Notes: a model not told the origin generated them from the letters alone. A stretch of DNA of 64,000 bases from Luteibacter aegosomatissinici (GCF_023078495.1 NZ_CP095742.1:682001-746000), one strand, 5' to 3'. Positions 19,662 to 29,555 are shown, counted from the first letter of the stretch. A program made the numbers and translations.

Positions 19662-20525
19662 ATGGGGCTGCGGCCGGATTTGCCCTACGATCCGCGGATG
19701 GAAAACGCCCCCCACTTATCGTCGAAACCCGGAAGCCTCGCCCTGGTCGGCATGGGCATGACCCTGGGTTCCCACCTCACCCCGATCTCCCGCAGCCACA
19801 TCGAACAGGCAGATGTCGTGTTCGCCGCTCTCTCGGACAACCTGGTCGAGGAGTGGCTGAAGCGCATGAACCCCGATGTACGCAGCCTTCAGGGCTACTA
19901 CGCCGAAGGCAAGTCGCGCATGGTGACCTATCGGGAATGGCTCGACGTGATCATGGCCGAAGTGCGCGCCGGTAAGCAGGTATGCGCTGTGTTCTATGGC
20001 CATCCGGGAATCTTCGCCTGGACGCCCCATATGGCGATCGCGGCCGCTCGGGCGGAGGGTTACCCGGCGCATATGGAGGCAGGTGTCTCTGCCGAGGATT
20101 GCCTTTACGCCGATCTGGGTATCGATCCGGGACGATTTGGTTGCCAGCATTTCGAGGCCAGCCAGCTGATGCTATACGACCGTCAGATCGACAACGCCGG
20201 GTATGTCGTCCTTTGGCAGATCGGGCTAGTGGGCGATACGACCCTCGCGCGCTTCGCGACTGGCGCAGAGTATCGCCAGGTGCTCGTCGACCGCCTCAGT
20301 AGGGATTATCCGCTCGACCACGAAGTGATTATTTACCGCTGTGCCACCTTGCCGATCCACGATGCGCGTATTGATCGCATTACCTTGCGGGATCTGCCGG
20401 GTGCGTCCGTGACGGTGGCGGAAACGGTCATCCTGCCGCCGGCACGGGAGATGAAGCCGAACCTGGAAGCTTGGGCACGCGTGAAGGAGCTGGACGCGGA
20501 GGCGAGAACCGTCACGCAGTCGTGA
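19662..20525 (+). CDS. Borosin-type peptide backbone N-methyltransferase candidate (tetrapyrrole-methylase fold)
   Basis: A 287-residue SAM-dependent methyltransferase with the corrin/porphyrin methylase fold. The SAM loop is LVGMGMTLGSHLTP (28-41). Residues 79-94 (YYAEGKSRMVTYREWL) fit the YxxGKxRxxTYxxM pattern with the Tyr and Arg that catalyse backbone methylation in OphMA and SonM. YGHPGIFAWTPHMAIAAARA and MEAGVSAEDCLYADLGIDP (112-155) are the other family landmarks. Unlike fungal OphMA it has no precursor fused at its C-terminus; a small separate gene follows 59 bases later. That is the layout of bacterial split borosins. The start is uncertain: 19698 (MENAPHLSS) is also possible. A different methylase role cannot be excluded. 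Confidence 0.82.
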   Translation: MGLRPDLPYDPRMENAPHLSSKPGSLALVGMGMTLGSHLTPISRSHIEQADVVFAALSDNLVEEWLKRMNPDVRSLQGYYAEGKSRMVTYREWLDVIMAEVRAGKQVCAVFYGHPGIFAWTPHMAIAAARAEGYPAHMEAGVSAEDCLYADLGIDPGRFGCQHFEASQLMLYDRQIDNAGYVVLWQIGLVGDTTLARFATGAEYRQVLVDRLSRDYPLDHEVIIYRCATLPIHDARIDRITLRDLPGASVTVAETVILPPAREMKPNLEAWARVKELDAEARTVTQS

Positions 20526-20584
20526 CATAATCGGCAAAGCGCAAGGGGGGCGGGGGCCTTCCGCGTTCAAGGGGAACTACAACA

Positions 20585-20902
20585 ATGTCCGATTCGATCG
20601 ATTTGCTCGAAGCCGTCGGCGGCGACGCATCACTGCGCCACCTGCCACCCAATGAGCTCGCCATCCGCCTCCGGGCCGCAGGTGCCTCTGAGGCACTTGC
20701 GTGCGCGGCAATTCAGCGCGATGGTGGTCCGCTCAGCAAAGAATTCGGTACGCGCGTCATGCAAGAGCCAAATTCAGGCCACTTCCCATTCCGCGACGCA
20801 CCCACGCCGCCACTGCAGACGCCCTCGCAGGACGAGGAAGAGGACGCGGATGGGTCGGATGGCGGACAGCAAGCTCTTTCCGCCGCAGCTAACACCCACT
20901 AG
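20585..20902 (+). CDS. Candidate split-borosin precursor peptide
   Basis: A 105-residue protein between the methyltransferase and a cyclase gene, with AAGGGGA before its ATG. Residues 1-55 (SIDLLEAVGGDASLRHL, then IRLRAAGASEALACAAI) look like the short helical recognition domain of SonA-type precursors, which begins with an LxxLGxDAxL pattern. Residues 56-105 (GTRVMQEPNSGHFPFRDAPT and an acidic DEEEDADGSDGG) would hold the modified core and follower. The tail is proline and acid rich and lacks the Val/Ile-rich core of known borosins, so the methylated positions cannot be guessed. It ends seven bases before the next start. The role as substrate is inferred from context. Confidence 0.6.
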   Translation: MSDSIDLLEAVGGDASLRHLPPNELAIRLRAAGASEALACAAIQRDGGPLSKEFGTRVMQEPNSGHFPFRDAPTPPLQTPSQDEEEDADGSDGGQQALSAAANTH

Positions 20903-20909
20903 GGGAGCC

Positions 20910-22685
20910 ATGATGCTAGCCCGCCTGCATGGAATCGCGAGGGCATGGCTCATTGGAGCGATGCTCGCTTGTGTGGCGGGTGATGCATGGGCGACATCCC
21001 CCAGGGTTGATGTCACTGCGCTCCTCGACGAAGCGGATTCTGCCATTCGGACAGACAATGCGCGCGTCATAACCTTGCTGGCGCAACTTCGCCCAGAAGT
21101 CTCTGAAATGACAGTGGGGCAGCGGTGGCGTTTGCGGTTCCTCGAGGCCTCAGAGGCGCAGTACATGGGGCGTTACGCAGAGGCAGAAGCTGGTCTGCGA
21201 GATGTCATGGACCACTCGGGGCACGCTGGACTGGCTGCGCGTGCCATGGGCCTGTTGATGTCGAATTACTCCTTCGGCAGGCGCTATGAGGATGCCTACA
21301 CCGTAGCGCGCCGCGCCGTGGGCGTCCTGCCGGGGCTCCGGGATCCGCAGGCCAGGCAGTCCTTGCTCAGTAACCTGTCGCAGACATTAAATTTTGCAGG
21401 GCATCCCGAGACCGCGATCCAGTACGCGCGGATGATCGCGGCTGATCTTCCGGCAGGTGAATCCCCGTGCAGCGCCATGGCGCTTGAAATGGCTGCGCGC
21501 TATACGCAAAAGGATCTGAGATCAGATAGCCGGGATCTCGGCAGGGCGATTGAGGCGTGCACCGCTTCGGGGTCTCCTGTTCTTGCGAACATGATGTGGC
21601 TTACCAAGAGCACTTTGCTAATCGAAGAGGGGCAGCCGGATGCTGGCCTGGCTGTTCTTGATCGTATTGCGCCATCGGTCGAGCGCGTTGGTTATTTTGC
21701 TGGGCGTGCTTCGCTTTACAGCCAGCGAGGGAATGCCTATCTGGCCCTCAATCGTAACGATGATGCCAGAAGGGCCGCCGAGGCGACCGTTGCGCTGTTC
21801 AAGCCGGGCGCACAGGATAATTTCCTCATGGACGCTTATCACGTCCTGTACGAACTCGCGAAGCGTGATCGAAAAGACGCGATCGCGCTTCTCTGGTATC
21901 AAAAGTTCGCAGACCTCGAACGTCGAAACGTCGATGACCTTAGTGCGCGTACGCTCGCATACGAAGCCGTTCAGCAACGCGCGCTGCTACAGGGCCTCGA
22001 AGCCGACAAGCTTGCCGAACAAAATAATGCGCTGAAGCTCGAGAAGGCTTTATCGGTCAAGGCGGTTGAAACCAGTCGTCTGTACATTGCCCTCCTGGCC
22101 ATCCTCCTTGGATCGGTCATCTTTTGGCTGTTTCGTACCAAGCGATCGCAACTCCGGTTCAGGTATATGTCTCATCACGACGGGCTTACCGGCGTCCTGA
22201 ATCACCAGCATTTCATGTCTGAACTCGAGCGTGCATTGCATGATCTAGAACGACGAAATGCGCCCGCCTGCCTCGTACTTCTTGATCTTGATCACTTCAA
22301 ACACGTTAACGATACATACGGCCACGCGATCGGTGATGCCGTACTCAAACGGGCTACGGCAACGTGTGGTCAACAACTACGTCGCGCAGACATCTTCGGC
22401 CGGCTTGGCGGTGAAGAATTCGGGATTCTTTTGCATGAGTGCCACCCTGAGCAGGGGCTGGTCATCGCCAACTGTATCCGTGCGGCCATTGAAGCAACAC
22501 CAGTGACCATTGATGGTCTCATCGTGAAGTATTCCACGAGCATAGGCGTCGCGTGCACGATGATCTCGGGCTATGGGTTGCAAAGCCTGAGGCGAGAGGC
22601 GGACGCAGCGCTATACCGAGCCAAGGGTGCCGGCCGCAATCGTGTCATGACCGACCTTTTGGGCGATGGGCTCGTTGGTGCTTAG
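20910..22685 (+). CDS. Periplasmic TPR-like sensor diguanylate cyclase, copy 1
   Basis: A 591-residue protein with a signal sequence (IARAWLIGAMLACVAGDAWA) and about 370 residues of helical TPR-like repeats (for example YAEAEAGLRDVMDHSGHAGL). A coiled coil (EADKLAEQNNALKLEKAL) and one membrane segment (LYIALLAILLGSVIFWLF) follow. A cytoplasmic GGDEF domain carries an intact GGEEF at residues 500-504. It should make cyclic di-GMP in response to a periplasmic signal. ATG 20910 has AGGGGAG upstream. It starts seven bases after the candidate precursor gene, so the three genes form one operon. The neighbour at 22758 is a paralogue with the same order of parts. Confidence 0.85.
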   Translation: MMLARLHGIARAWLIGAMLACVAGDAWATSPRVDVTALLDEADSAIRTDNARVITLLAQLRPEVSEMTVGQRWRLRFLEASEAQYMGRYAEAEAGLRDVMDHSGHAGLAARAMGLLMSNYSFGRRYEDAYTVARRAVGVLPGLRDPQARQSLLSNLSQTLNFAGHPETAIQYARMIAADLPAGESPCSAMALEMAARYTQKDLRSDSRDLGRAIEACTASGSPVLANMMWLTKSTLLIEEGQPDAGLAVLDRIAPSVERVGYFAGRASLYSQRGNAYLALNRNDDARRAAEATVALFKPGAQDNFLMDAYHVLYELAKRDRKDAIALLWYQKFADLERRNVDDLSARTLAYEAVQQRALLQGLEADKLAEQNNALKLEKALSVKAVETSRLYIALLAILLGSVIFWLFRTKRSQLRFRYMSHHDGLTGVLNHQHFMSELERALHDLERRNAPACLVLLDLDHFKHVNDTYGHAIGDAVLKRATATCGQQLRRADIFGRLGGEEFGILLHECHPEQGLVIANCIRAAIEATPVTIDGLIVKYSTSIGVACTMISGYGLQSLRREADAALYRAKGAGRNRVMTDLLGDGLVGA

Positions 22686-22757
22686 AAGCTCGGCAGCGGC
22701 CATAGAGGCAACGTTGACACCCGCGAAGCCAGTGAGACGTTATATGGGTGGCTCGCT

Positions 22758-24551
22758 GTGCCGAGTCGTTTGATTTGCCGTGCGATTCGCCGAGTGATGG
22801 GCTGGTGGTCGCATCGCGCGTTCGCGTGCATCGTACTCTCGATAATGGCCTTCACACAGGTATTGCCCACACCTGCGGCCAATCTCGATAGCAACGAAGC
22901 CTTCCTCAAGCAAGCCGAATCCATCGCCCTGGCGGACCATCCCCGGTTCCTTGGGATGCTTGCACAGCTGAAGACGATGATGCCTTCACTGGATACGCAC
23001 CAGCAGTGGCGGGTACGGTACCTGGAGGCGTGGGAACTTGAGTATGAGGCACGAAGCTACGAGGCAGAGCCGAAGCTGCACGACATCGTCGCGCATTCCG
23101 GCTCGAAGGCCCTTGTCGCCAAGGCCATGGCGCAGCTCTTGTATGGCTATTCAGCCACGCACCGTTTCAAGGAGACGTTCACGCTAGCGAAGCAGGCGGC
23201 GGAGCTTCTTCCGACACTGGATGATCCCAAGGCCCGTTTTTCGCTGCTTAGCCACCTCTCGCAGGAGCTGAACATCGCGGGAAATCCTTCAGTTGCGCTC
23301 CAATACGCGCGGATGATGAAGGAAAGCCTTCCCCCGGGCGGCACGTTGTGCGAACCCCTCGCGCTTGAGCTCGCCGCGCGATACAACCTGAAGACGGTGC
23401 GCTGGGATAGCCCGGAATTTCCCGCCGCGGCCAAGCTTTGTGAGGCGGGCGGCGAACTCGTCTACGGCAACTCTATCTGGCTGAACCAGGCCACCTTGAT
23501 GGTCGAGGCGCATCAACCACAGGCCGCGGCGGTCATTCTCGATCGCATCGCGGCGTCGATCGAACGCAACGGCTACCAATCGGGCCAGGCTTCCTATGGG
23601 CTGCTCCGCGCACAGATCGCCGAACAGATGGGGCGCGATGATGAGGCCCGGAAGACTGGGCTGGCAGTGCTTGCCATGTTCAAGCCAGGCGAGACGGATA
23701 TCTTCCTGCGCGATATCTACGAGATGCTTTACCGGATTGAAAAGCGTGCTGGCAACACGACGGCTGCACTCGGGTACTACCAGGAATTCGCGGTCCAGGA
23801 TCGCGCGTATCTTGACGATGTGTCGGCGCGCGAGCTGGCTTACCAGGCAGTGCAGCAGCACTCCCTGATGCAGAAAGCCGAAGCCGACCGTCTCGAGCGG
23901 CAGAACCAGGTGCTTCAGTTGGAGAATGCCCTGGCGAAGAAGGCGACGGAAACCAGCCGCCTCCACGTCGTTCTCCTGGGTGTCGTGCTCGTTACCGTGC
24001 TGGCCTGGACGTTCCGCATACAGCGTTCGCAGCGGCGCTTTCGCCTGCTTTCCCAGAACGATGGCCTCACGGGTATTTTCAACCACCAGCACTTCATGGA
24101 TGAGCTGGAAGCGGCCTTAGGCGAGATGAAACTGCGGCGCTCCACCGCATGCCTTGTCCTTCTCGACCTCGATCACTTCAAGGATGTGAACGACACCTAC
24201 GGCCATGCCGTCGGCGACGCCGTGCTTCAGCGGGCGGTCGCCACCTGCCAACAGATCCTTGGGCCGTCAGACTTGTTTGGTCGCCTGGGCGGCGAGGAAT
24301 TTGGTGTACTGCTGCCTGGGCGCGAACTGCCGGACGCTGCGGCGATCGCGGACGCCATCCGCGCGGCGATGGCGTCGACACCGGTATCGATCGATGGGCT
24401 GGTCGTCGAGTACTCAACCAGTGCCGGCGTTGCATCGACCCGTGATTCGGGCCACGACCTGCACCAGCTACGTAAGGACGCCGATGCCGCGCTCTACCTG
24501 GCTAAGCGCTCGGGTCGGAACCGGGTCATGACGGCGTCGTTGAAAGCCTGA
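22758..24551 (+). CDS. Periplasmic TPR-like sensor diguanylate cyclase, copy 2
   Basis: A 597-residue paralogue of the preceding protein: signal sequence (ACIVLSIMAFTQVLPTPAA), helical repeats, coiled coil (EADRLERQNQVLQLENALAK), membrane segment and GGDEF domain with GGEEF at residues 511-515. DLDHFKDVNDTYGHAVGD is intact, so it should be an active cyclic di-GMP synthase. The start is uncertain: GTG 22758 has no strong ribosome site, and ATG 22797 (MGWWSHRAF) would also keep the signal sequence. It lies 72 bases after copy 1 and ends one base before the convergent EAL gene. Two tandem sensors next to a RiPP-like pair is unusual. Confidence 0.82.
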   Translation: MPSRLICRAIRRVMGWWSHRAFACIVLSIMAFTQVLPTPAANLDSNEAFLKQAESIALADHPRFLGMLAQLKTMMPSLDTHQQWRVRYLEAWELEYEARSYEAEPKLHDIVAHSGSKALVAKAMAQLLYGYSATHRFKETFTLAKQAAELLPTLDDPKARFSLLSHLSQELNIAGNPSVALQYARMMKESLPPGGTLCEPLALELAARYNLKTVRWDSPEFPAAAKLCEAGGELVYGNSIWLNQATLMVEAHQPQAAAVILDRIAASIERNGYQSGQASYGLLRAQIAEQMGRDDEARKTGLAVLAMFKPGETDIFLRDIYEMLYRIEKRAGNTTAALGYYQEFAVQDRAYLDDVSARELAYQAVQQHSLMQKAEADRLERQNQVLQLENALAKKATETSRLHVVLLGVVLVTVLAWTFRIQRSQRRFRLLSQNDGLTGIFNHQHFMDELEAALGEMKLRRSTACLVLLDLDHFKDVNDTYGHAVGDAVLQRAVATCQQILGPSDLFGRLGGEEFGVLLPGRELPDAAAIADAIRAAMASTPVSIDGLVVEYSTSAGVASTRDSGHDLHQLRKDADAALYLAKRSGRNRVMTASLKA

Positions 24552-27509
24552 TCAGTGCTGCAGGACGACATCACCCGCCGGCTGTGTTCCCAGAAAATCC
24601 ACCAGCGCATCAAACGCCATCGGCCTTGCCCGATGAAACCCCTGCACACTGTCACACCCGGCAGCAACCAGCCAAGCCAGTTGGGCCTGGGTTTCCACGC
24701 CTTCAGCAACCACCGTCATGCCCAGCGTGTGCGCCAGCGTGATGATCGCGCGGCAGATCGATGCGGAACGTTCGTTCGTGGATACATCGCTGACAAACAC
24801 GCGATCGATCTTCAACGAATCGATCGGCAGGTCGCGCAGGTACGCCATGCTCGAGAAGCCGGTGCCGAAATCATCGAGCGAGACGTGGGTGCCTTGGGCG
24901 CTAAGGCGGCGCATGGCGGCCATTGCCGAACGGCGGTTCGCCATCAGGCTGCTTTCGGTGAGCTCGATAGCCAGGGCGCCGCGCGGTAATTCAAAGCGGG
25001 TGATCGCGTTACCCACATCGGTAGCCACATCGGTACGCTGGAACTGCACGGCAGAGACATTGACGGCAATGGTCAGCGCACCGTGGCCGGCGCGCGCCAG
25101 CGCGACGTGGCATTGCGCGGCTTCTTCGAATACCCAGCGGCCGATCTCGACGATGAGCCCGGTCTCTTCGCTGAGGGGGATGAAGTCCTCGGGCGACACG
25201 AAGGTACCGTCCGCCGCGGGCCAGCGAAGCAACGCCTCGAGCTTCTCTACCGCCCCGGTGGTCGCATCGAGGATGGGCTGGAAATGCAGGATGAATTCGT
25301 TCTGGTCGATGGCCTGGCGAATGCGCGACGCCATGCGCAGGCGCTCGATCGAACGCTCGGCCATCGATGCGTCAAACGGGCGGGGCAGGCCGGAGGTTTC
25401 ACCATGGAAGTGCGCGGCCATCGCAGCGGCGGCAATGATCTGCTCGGCACTCGTGCCATCGGCCGGGTGCGTGGCTACGCCGATCTCGGGATCCAGCGCG
25501 TGCCAGGTGCCATCCAGAAGCACGGGCTCGCTTACGGCAGATGTCAGCGCTTCAATCGCCCGCTCGCGCTTGTCCGGCTGCATTACCGCGAGCAGGAATC
25601 GTTCGCTCGGCCGGTGCGCCGCCATGCCGAAGTCCGTGCCAAGAGTCGCAAAGCGACGGCCCACCTGCTGCAACACAGTGCGGCCGGCCTCCAGTCCGTA
25701 GGTGTCGGAAATCAGGTCGAGTCCACGCAGGTGCACGTAAATCACCTCGTACCAACGCCGCGTACCGAAGCGCCTGTCGAGGAAATCGGTAAGTGCTTCT
25801 GTGTTGGCGAGGCCCGTGAGCATGTCGTGCGAAGCGCGCCAGGCAAGGTCGCGCTCGGCACGGCTTCGTTCGGTTACATCCTCGGCCAGCACCAGTCGCG
25901 CGTGGTGGCCCATGAATTCCAGGGCCGTCGTGTGGATGCGCACATCGAGCAGGCTGCCATCCTTTCGCCGGTGCACCCACGTGCGGCCCATCATCGTGGC
26001 GACATCCTGCGTGGCCAGGGCGTGCTGGAGTGGGGCGACCTCCGATTCGGGACGGATATCGATCACGGCCATGCGCAGGAACTCGGCGCGGGTATAGCCG
26101 TAATTACGCATGGCGGCCGCGTTCACCTCCAGGAACTCCAGGCTATCCAGGTCGAAGACCCAGGCGGGCAGGGGCGTACGCTCAAACATCAGGCGGAAGC
26201 GCTGTTCGGCTTCCGCGAGCTGGCGCTGGGTCTCGATGCGGCTGGTGGCATCCACCACCGTGCCGGTCATCGCTTTTTCACCATCGATATCGACGATGGC
26301 CCCGGTGCCTGAAATCCAGCGCTGCGTGCCGTCGGGGCGTAGCCAGCGGAAATCGAGATTCAGGGTGGCGCCGGTCTTCCACGCATGCACGAACGCGTCG
26401 CGTGAGCGCTCGACATCCTCCGGGTGGATGTAGTTGTAGAACGTCGCATCGTCGATGCCGTCGCCGGTGGCGGCGACACCGAGCATGCCTTCCACCTGCG
26501 TGTCCCATGTGAGCCGGTTGCGCCGGGCATCGGCGCGCCACGTGCCGGTGTGGCCGAGCCGCTGCGCTTGCCGCCAGCGTTCGGTCGCCTCAGTTAGTTC
26601 CGATACGTGGTGGCGCTGGGCCACGTCGGCCTCGGCGACACGCCGGTAGAGGAACGCGAAGCCAAGCCAGTACAGCACCCACACGGCGATGCTCACGCCC
26701 AGGAAGTTGTACCAGGGGCCCATGTAGTCGCGGACCGCAATGCCTACACCGACGCCGAGCGGGTACATCGCAGGATCGTTCGATGCGACCAGGCGCTCGG
26801 TGTTGTCGAGCTTGCTCAGCCCGACATCGCCGCCGAGACGGCCAGGCGCCCAGAGCACGGAAACCGGCTGGCCCGCCACGTCGTCGCCTGAGCCCGTGCG
26901 CGCCACGATGATCGCAAAACGATCGGTGATCGCCGTGACCCCGTGTCGCCCGGCGTCGATGTGGTCCACGACATCCTGGAACTGCGCCTGGCTGACACGG
27001 GCGAACACCCAGCCCCCGCGGGGCATCGGCAGGGCGACGGGCATGTTCCAGCGGCCATCCGGGCCCCTTGCCAACGGCCCCAGCGCCAGCGCTGCGGCAT
27101 CGCCGGGGCGCGTGGTCGCCCACTCGCGAAGGTGGGGATCCGGCGTGCCGCTTGTGATCGCCCGGCCCGTGGCATCCACCAGCATCAGGTCACGGAGTTC
27201 GGTTTTGCGCTCGCCCACGCCGGCGATGTTCTTTGCGATCAGCTCGCTGGCCAGTGCCGGCGCGGTACTGTCGATATCCTGCACATCACGCACGATTCCC
27301 TGCAGGGCGCGCTGCAAGCCATGCAACTGCGCATCGAGCAGGCGCTGGGCGCCACGGGCAAGGGCGTGCCCCTGGCTACGCGCCCCGGCGGCGCGCCGGG
27401 AGTAGTCATGCATGAGTACGACGGCCAGCACGGCGCCCAGGGCGATGCCCACGATGATGCCCGCCGTGCGAATCAGGCGAATGGATTGGCGCGACGGAAG
27501 ATCTGCCAT
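24552..27509 (-). CDS. Membrane PAS-GGDEF-EAL protein, probable cyclic di-GMP phosphodiesterase
   Basis: A 985-residue protein. Two membrane segments flank a periplasmic sensor of about 280 residues near the N-terminus, followed by two PAS domains (around 330-440 and 450-570), a GGDEF-like domain and a C-terminal EAL domain. The GGDEF position reads RPSERF, so the cyclase half is dead. The EAL half keeps the EAL triplet at residues 758-760 (KLEALLRW), [24 protein letters not shown] and AEGVET, so it should hydrolyse cyclic di-GMP. ATG 27509 (MADLPSRQ) follows AGGGG; the longer frame to 27617 has no support. It converges on the cyclase pair and may oppose it. Confidence 0.9.
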   Translation of the reverse strand: MADLPSRQSIRLIRTAGIIVGIALGAVLAVVLMHDYSRRAAGARSQGHALARGAQRLLDAQLHGLQRALQGIVRDVQDIDSTAPALASELIAKNIAGVGERKTELRDLMLVDATGRAITSGTPDPHLREWATTRPGDAAALALGPLARGPDGRWNMPVALPMPRGGWVFARVSQAQFQDVVDHIDAGRHGVTAITDRFAIIVARTGSGDDVAGQPVSVLWAPGRLGGDVGLSKLDNTERLVASNDPAMYPLGVGVGIAVRDYMGPWYNFLGVSIAVWVLYWLGFAFLYRRVAEADVAQRHHVSELTEATERWRQAQRLGHTGTWRADARRNRLTWDTQVEGMLGVAATGDGIDDATFYNYIHPEDVERSRDAFVHAWKTGATLNLDFRWLRPDGTQRWISGTGAIVDIDGEKAMTGTVVDATSRIETQRQLAEAEQRFRLMFERTPLPAWVFDLDSLEFLEVNAAAMRNYGYTRAEFLRMAVIDIRPESEVAPLQHALATQDVATMMGRTWVHRRKDGSLLDVRIHTTALEFMGHHARLVLAEDVTERSRAERDLAWRASHDMLTGLANTEALTDFLDRRFGTRRWYEVIYVHLRGLDLISDTYGLEAGRTVLQQVGRRFATLGTDFGMAAHRPSERFLLAVMQPDKRERAIEALTSAVSEPVLLDGTWHALDPEIGVATHPADGTSAEQIIAAAAMAAHFHGETSGLPRPFDASMAERSIERLRMASRIRQAIDQNEFILHFQPILDATTGAVEKLEALLRWPAADGTFVSPEDFIPLSEETGLIVEIGRWVFEEAAQCHVALARAGHGALTIAVNVSAVQFQRTDVATDVGNAITRFELPRGALAIELTESSLMANRRSAMAAMRRLSAQGTHVSLDDFGTGFSSMAYLRDLPIDSLKIDRVFVSDVSTNERSASICRAIITLAHTLGMTVVAEGVETQAQLAWLVAAGCDSVQGFHRARPMAFDALVDFLGTQPAGDVVLQH

Positions 27510-27700
27510 GAAGCCCCTGCTCGGTCCGCAACCCGCCGTGGCAGCGAGCCATTCTCGCGGTTCCCCCGTGGGCCGCGTGGGTAACGTGTACCACAGGAGG
27601 AATCTTTTCGTGTGCAAGGACCGATCCGGCCAAGGCCGACCATAGGCAATGGCGTTATGCTTGCCTGCCAGGCATCCCCCTGTAACCCCGAGGAGTTCCC

Positions 27701-28477
27701 GTGGTCGACCGCAACGACATCGCCTGCTGGCTGACGGACATGGACGGCGTGCTCGTCCATGAAAACAAGGCGCTCCCGGGTGCCCCCGAGCTGATCCGGC
27801 AATGGCGCGAGCGCGATACCCCGTTCCTCGTCCTGACCAACAACTCGATCTTCACCCCGCGCGACCTGAGCGCGCGCCTGCGCCGTTCGGGCCTGGACGT
27901 GCCTGAGAACCAACTGTGGACTTCAGCGTTGGCCACGGCCGCCTTCCTGAAGGACCAGTCACCGGGTGGCTCCGCGTTTGTCATGGGCGAGGCGGGCCTC
28001 ACCACGGCCATGCACGAGGCCGGTTTCATCATGACCGACACCGCGCCGGACTACGTGGTGCTGGGCGAGACCCGGACCTATTCGTTCGCCGCCATCACCA
28101 AGGCCATCCGCCTGATTGGCAACGGCGCGCGCTTCATCTGCACCAACCCCGACGCGACCAGCCCCAGCTCCGAAGGCCCGCTGCCGGCCACCGGCGCCGT
28201 GGCCGCGTTGATCACCAAGTGCACGGGCCGCGAGCCCTACGTGGTGGGCAAGCCGAACCCCATGATGTTCCGCTCGGCCATGAACAAGCTGGGTGCCCAT
28301 TCGCACAACACCGGCATGATCGGTGACCGCATGGATACCGACGTGGTCGCGGGCATCGAGGCTGGTTTGCATACCGTGCTGGTACTCAGCGGCATCGCCA
28401 CGCGCGAAGACGTCGAGCTCTACCCCTTCCGCCCGGCCGAGATCCTCAACTCCGTCGCCGACCTCCTGGATTCCTGA
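27701..28477 (+). CDS. HAD-IIA (NagD-like) phosphatase
   Basis: A 258-residue hydrolase of the haloacid dehalogenase superfamily. Motif I is [10 protein letters not shown] with the DxD nucleophile pair, motif II is FLVLTNNS, motif III the lysine in [10 protein letters not shown], and motif IV is [13 protein letters not shown]. The order and cap type fit subclass IIA (NagD, pyridoxal or nucleotide phosphatases); the substrate cannot be told from sequence alone. The GTG start has GAGGAG seven bases upstream. It is a single gene. Confidence 0.9.
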   Translation: MVDRNDIACWLTDMDGVLVHENKALPGAPELIRQWRERDTPFLVLTNNSIFTPRDLSARLRRSGLDVPENQLWTSALATAAFLKDQSPGGSAFVMGEAGLTTAMHEAGFIMTDTAPDYVVLGETRTYSFAAITKAIRLIGNGARFICTNPDATSPSSEGPLPATGAVAALITKCTGREPYVVGKPNPMMFRSAMNKLGAHSHNTGMIGDRMDTDVVAGIEAGLHTVLVLSGIATREDVELYPFRPAEILNSVADLLDS

Positions 28478-28626
28478 CACCGGAATTCCGTACGCGCTAA
28501 TGGCAACGTTCTGCCACGTTTTTCTCTGACGGCATTCGCCGACACATGCTCGGGCGCTACGACGACAGCTAGCGGCGCCCGGCGAACCTAACGTATCCGC
28601 CCCACCCAGCCGGATGGGGTTGATTG

Positions 28627-28644
28627 ATACGAGAGGTGTCGTAT
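28627..28644 (+). promoter_or_regulatory. Palindrome over the ribosome site of the MqsR-like operon
   Basis: ATACGA-gaggtg-TCGTAT is a perfect 6-base inverted repeat. Its centre is the GAGGTG ribosome site for the ATG at 28648. TTGATT (28620-28625) and TATAGC (28642-28647) could be promoter boxes 16 bases apart. Binding here would block transcription, as expected for antitoxin autorepression. Confidence 0.5.
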
Positions 28645-28647
28645 AGC

Positions 28648-28953
28648 ATGGAGGCGAAGCTTGGCTTCAGGGATGTACGGCAGCGCGTGCTCGATGCGCT
28701 GCATAGCGGTCGTGTTATCCACGCGTTTCGCCGTGACCGGCAGGCGAAGAACCTGCTCGATATGGGCGTGCTCTGCACCAACGATGTCGTGGACATCGTG
28801 CAAAAGGCGCGTGGAAACGAGCACGCCTGCTCACCCCATCATCGGGATACGTCCACGATGGTGCACGTACTGCGGAGTGCCGGTTGGTACCTCAAGTTCG
28901 TGCTGCTGGACGATCACGTGGAATTTCTCAGTGTGCACAGGAGTGAGCCGTGA
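28648..28953 (+). CDS. MqsR-like toxin candidate
   Basis: A 101-residue protein with the layout of MqsR-type mRNA interferases: an early LDALHSGRVIHAFR segment, a central helix (VVDIVQKARGNEH) and a final strand pair (WYLKFVLLDDHVEFLSVHR), similar to the YLKITVIHDVLIVSFK end of MqsR. It overlaps the next gene by GTGA at 28950-28953. MqsR cleaves mRNA at GC-rich sites in E. coli and is bound by MqsA. Similarity here is by pattern only. The start at ATG 28648 follows GAGAGGTG; a TTG at 28624 is also open. A small DUF protein with no toxin function is possible. Confidence 0.5.
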   Translation: MEAKLGFRDVRQRVLDALHSGRVIHAFRRDRQAKNLLDMGVLCTNDVVDIVQKARGNEHACSPHHRDTSTMVHVLRSAGWYLKFVLLDDHVEFLSVHRSEP

Positions 28954-29555
28954 AGCTGTTTCACGAAAACGAGAAGATTGATGGCCTGTGCGAGGACGAT
29001 GGCCGTGTGCGCGCGACACTGCGCTATCGGGACCACGAACTCGAAGATGGCCTCGGCGTGGTGCGGAACGTCCTGGTCAGCGTCTGCGACGTCTGTGACC
29101 AGACCATTGGCATCCCACACCAGAGCACGCCCGCCATCCGCGATGCGCGCCAGCGAGCCGTCGCATCGGTTGAGCTGAACCTGCCTGCGATTTACGTGGA
29201 CATGATCGACGCCGCTGTCTTTCGCGTCGATCCTGAATCCAATGCCGAAATGCGTAAGCGCGTACTGGTGTATTACCTGGCCCGCTACGTTCGCGAGGAG
29301 GACCGCATGCACGAGCTGAATGCGATCCTCACCAAGGATGTGGGTGCGCGGCCGGGCATGCCCACGCGCCGCCTGTCGTTCAAGTTCTCGGTATCGGCGG
29401 TAAAGCTGCTCGAAGCCGCCATGGCGCGGACGGGGTTGAACCGCACCGACCTCACCAAGGCGCTCATCGCCAAGATTGGCGAGGACCTCATTGAACCCGC
29501 ATCACCGCCCCTGCTGCCCGAGCTCTCGTTGCTCGCCCAGGTGCTGAAAGCCTGA
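28950..29555 (+). CDS. Possible antitoxin with one CxxC knuckle and a ribbon-helix-like tail
   Basis: A 201-residue protein translated from a GTG that overlaps the stop of the preceding gene. Residues 47-60 (VSVCDVCDQTIGIP) carry a single CxxC pair, recalling the zinc half-site of MqsA/YgiT antitoxins, followed by STPAIRDARQ. The C-terminal region (RLSFKFSVSAVKLLEAAMAR, then NRTDLTKALIAKIG) resembles a ribbon-helix-helix DNA-binding segment. Classic MqsA has two CxxC pairs and an Xre domain, so this would be a different combination. Function as antitoxin is inferred from overlap and size order. Confidence 0.5.
   Translation: MKLFHENEKIDGLCEDDGRVRATLRYRDHELEDGLGVVRNVLVSVCDVCDQTIGIPHQSTPAIRDARQRAVASVELNLPAIYVDMIDAAVFRVDPESNAEMRKRVLVYYLARYVREEDRMHELNAILTKDVGARPGMPTRRLSFKFSVSAVKLLEAAMARTGLNRTDLTKALIAKIGEDLIEPASPPLLPELSLLAQVLKA

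Noticed and set aside
24552-27617. Longer start of the EAL protein at 27617
   Set aside because: The extra 36 residues have no signal or family pattern, while ATG 27509 has AGGGG upstream and a normal membrane start.
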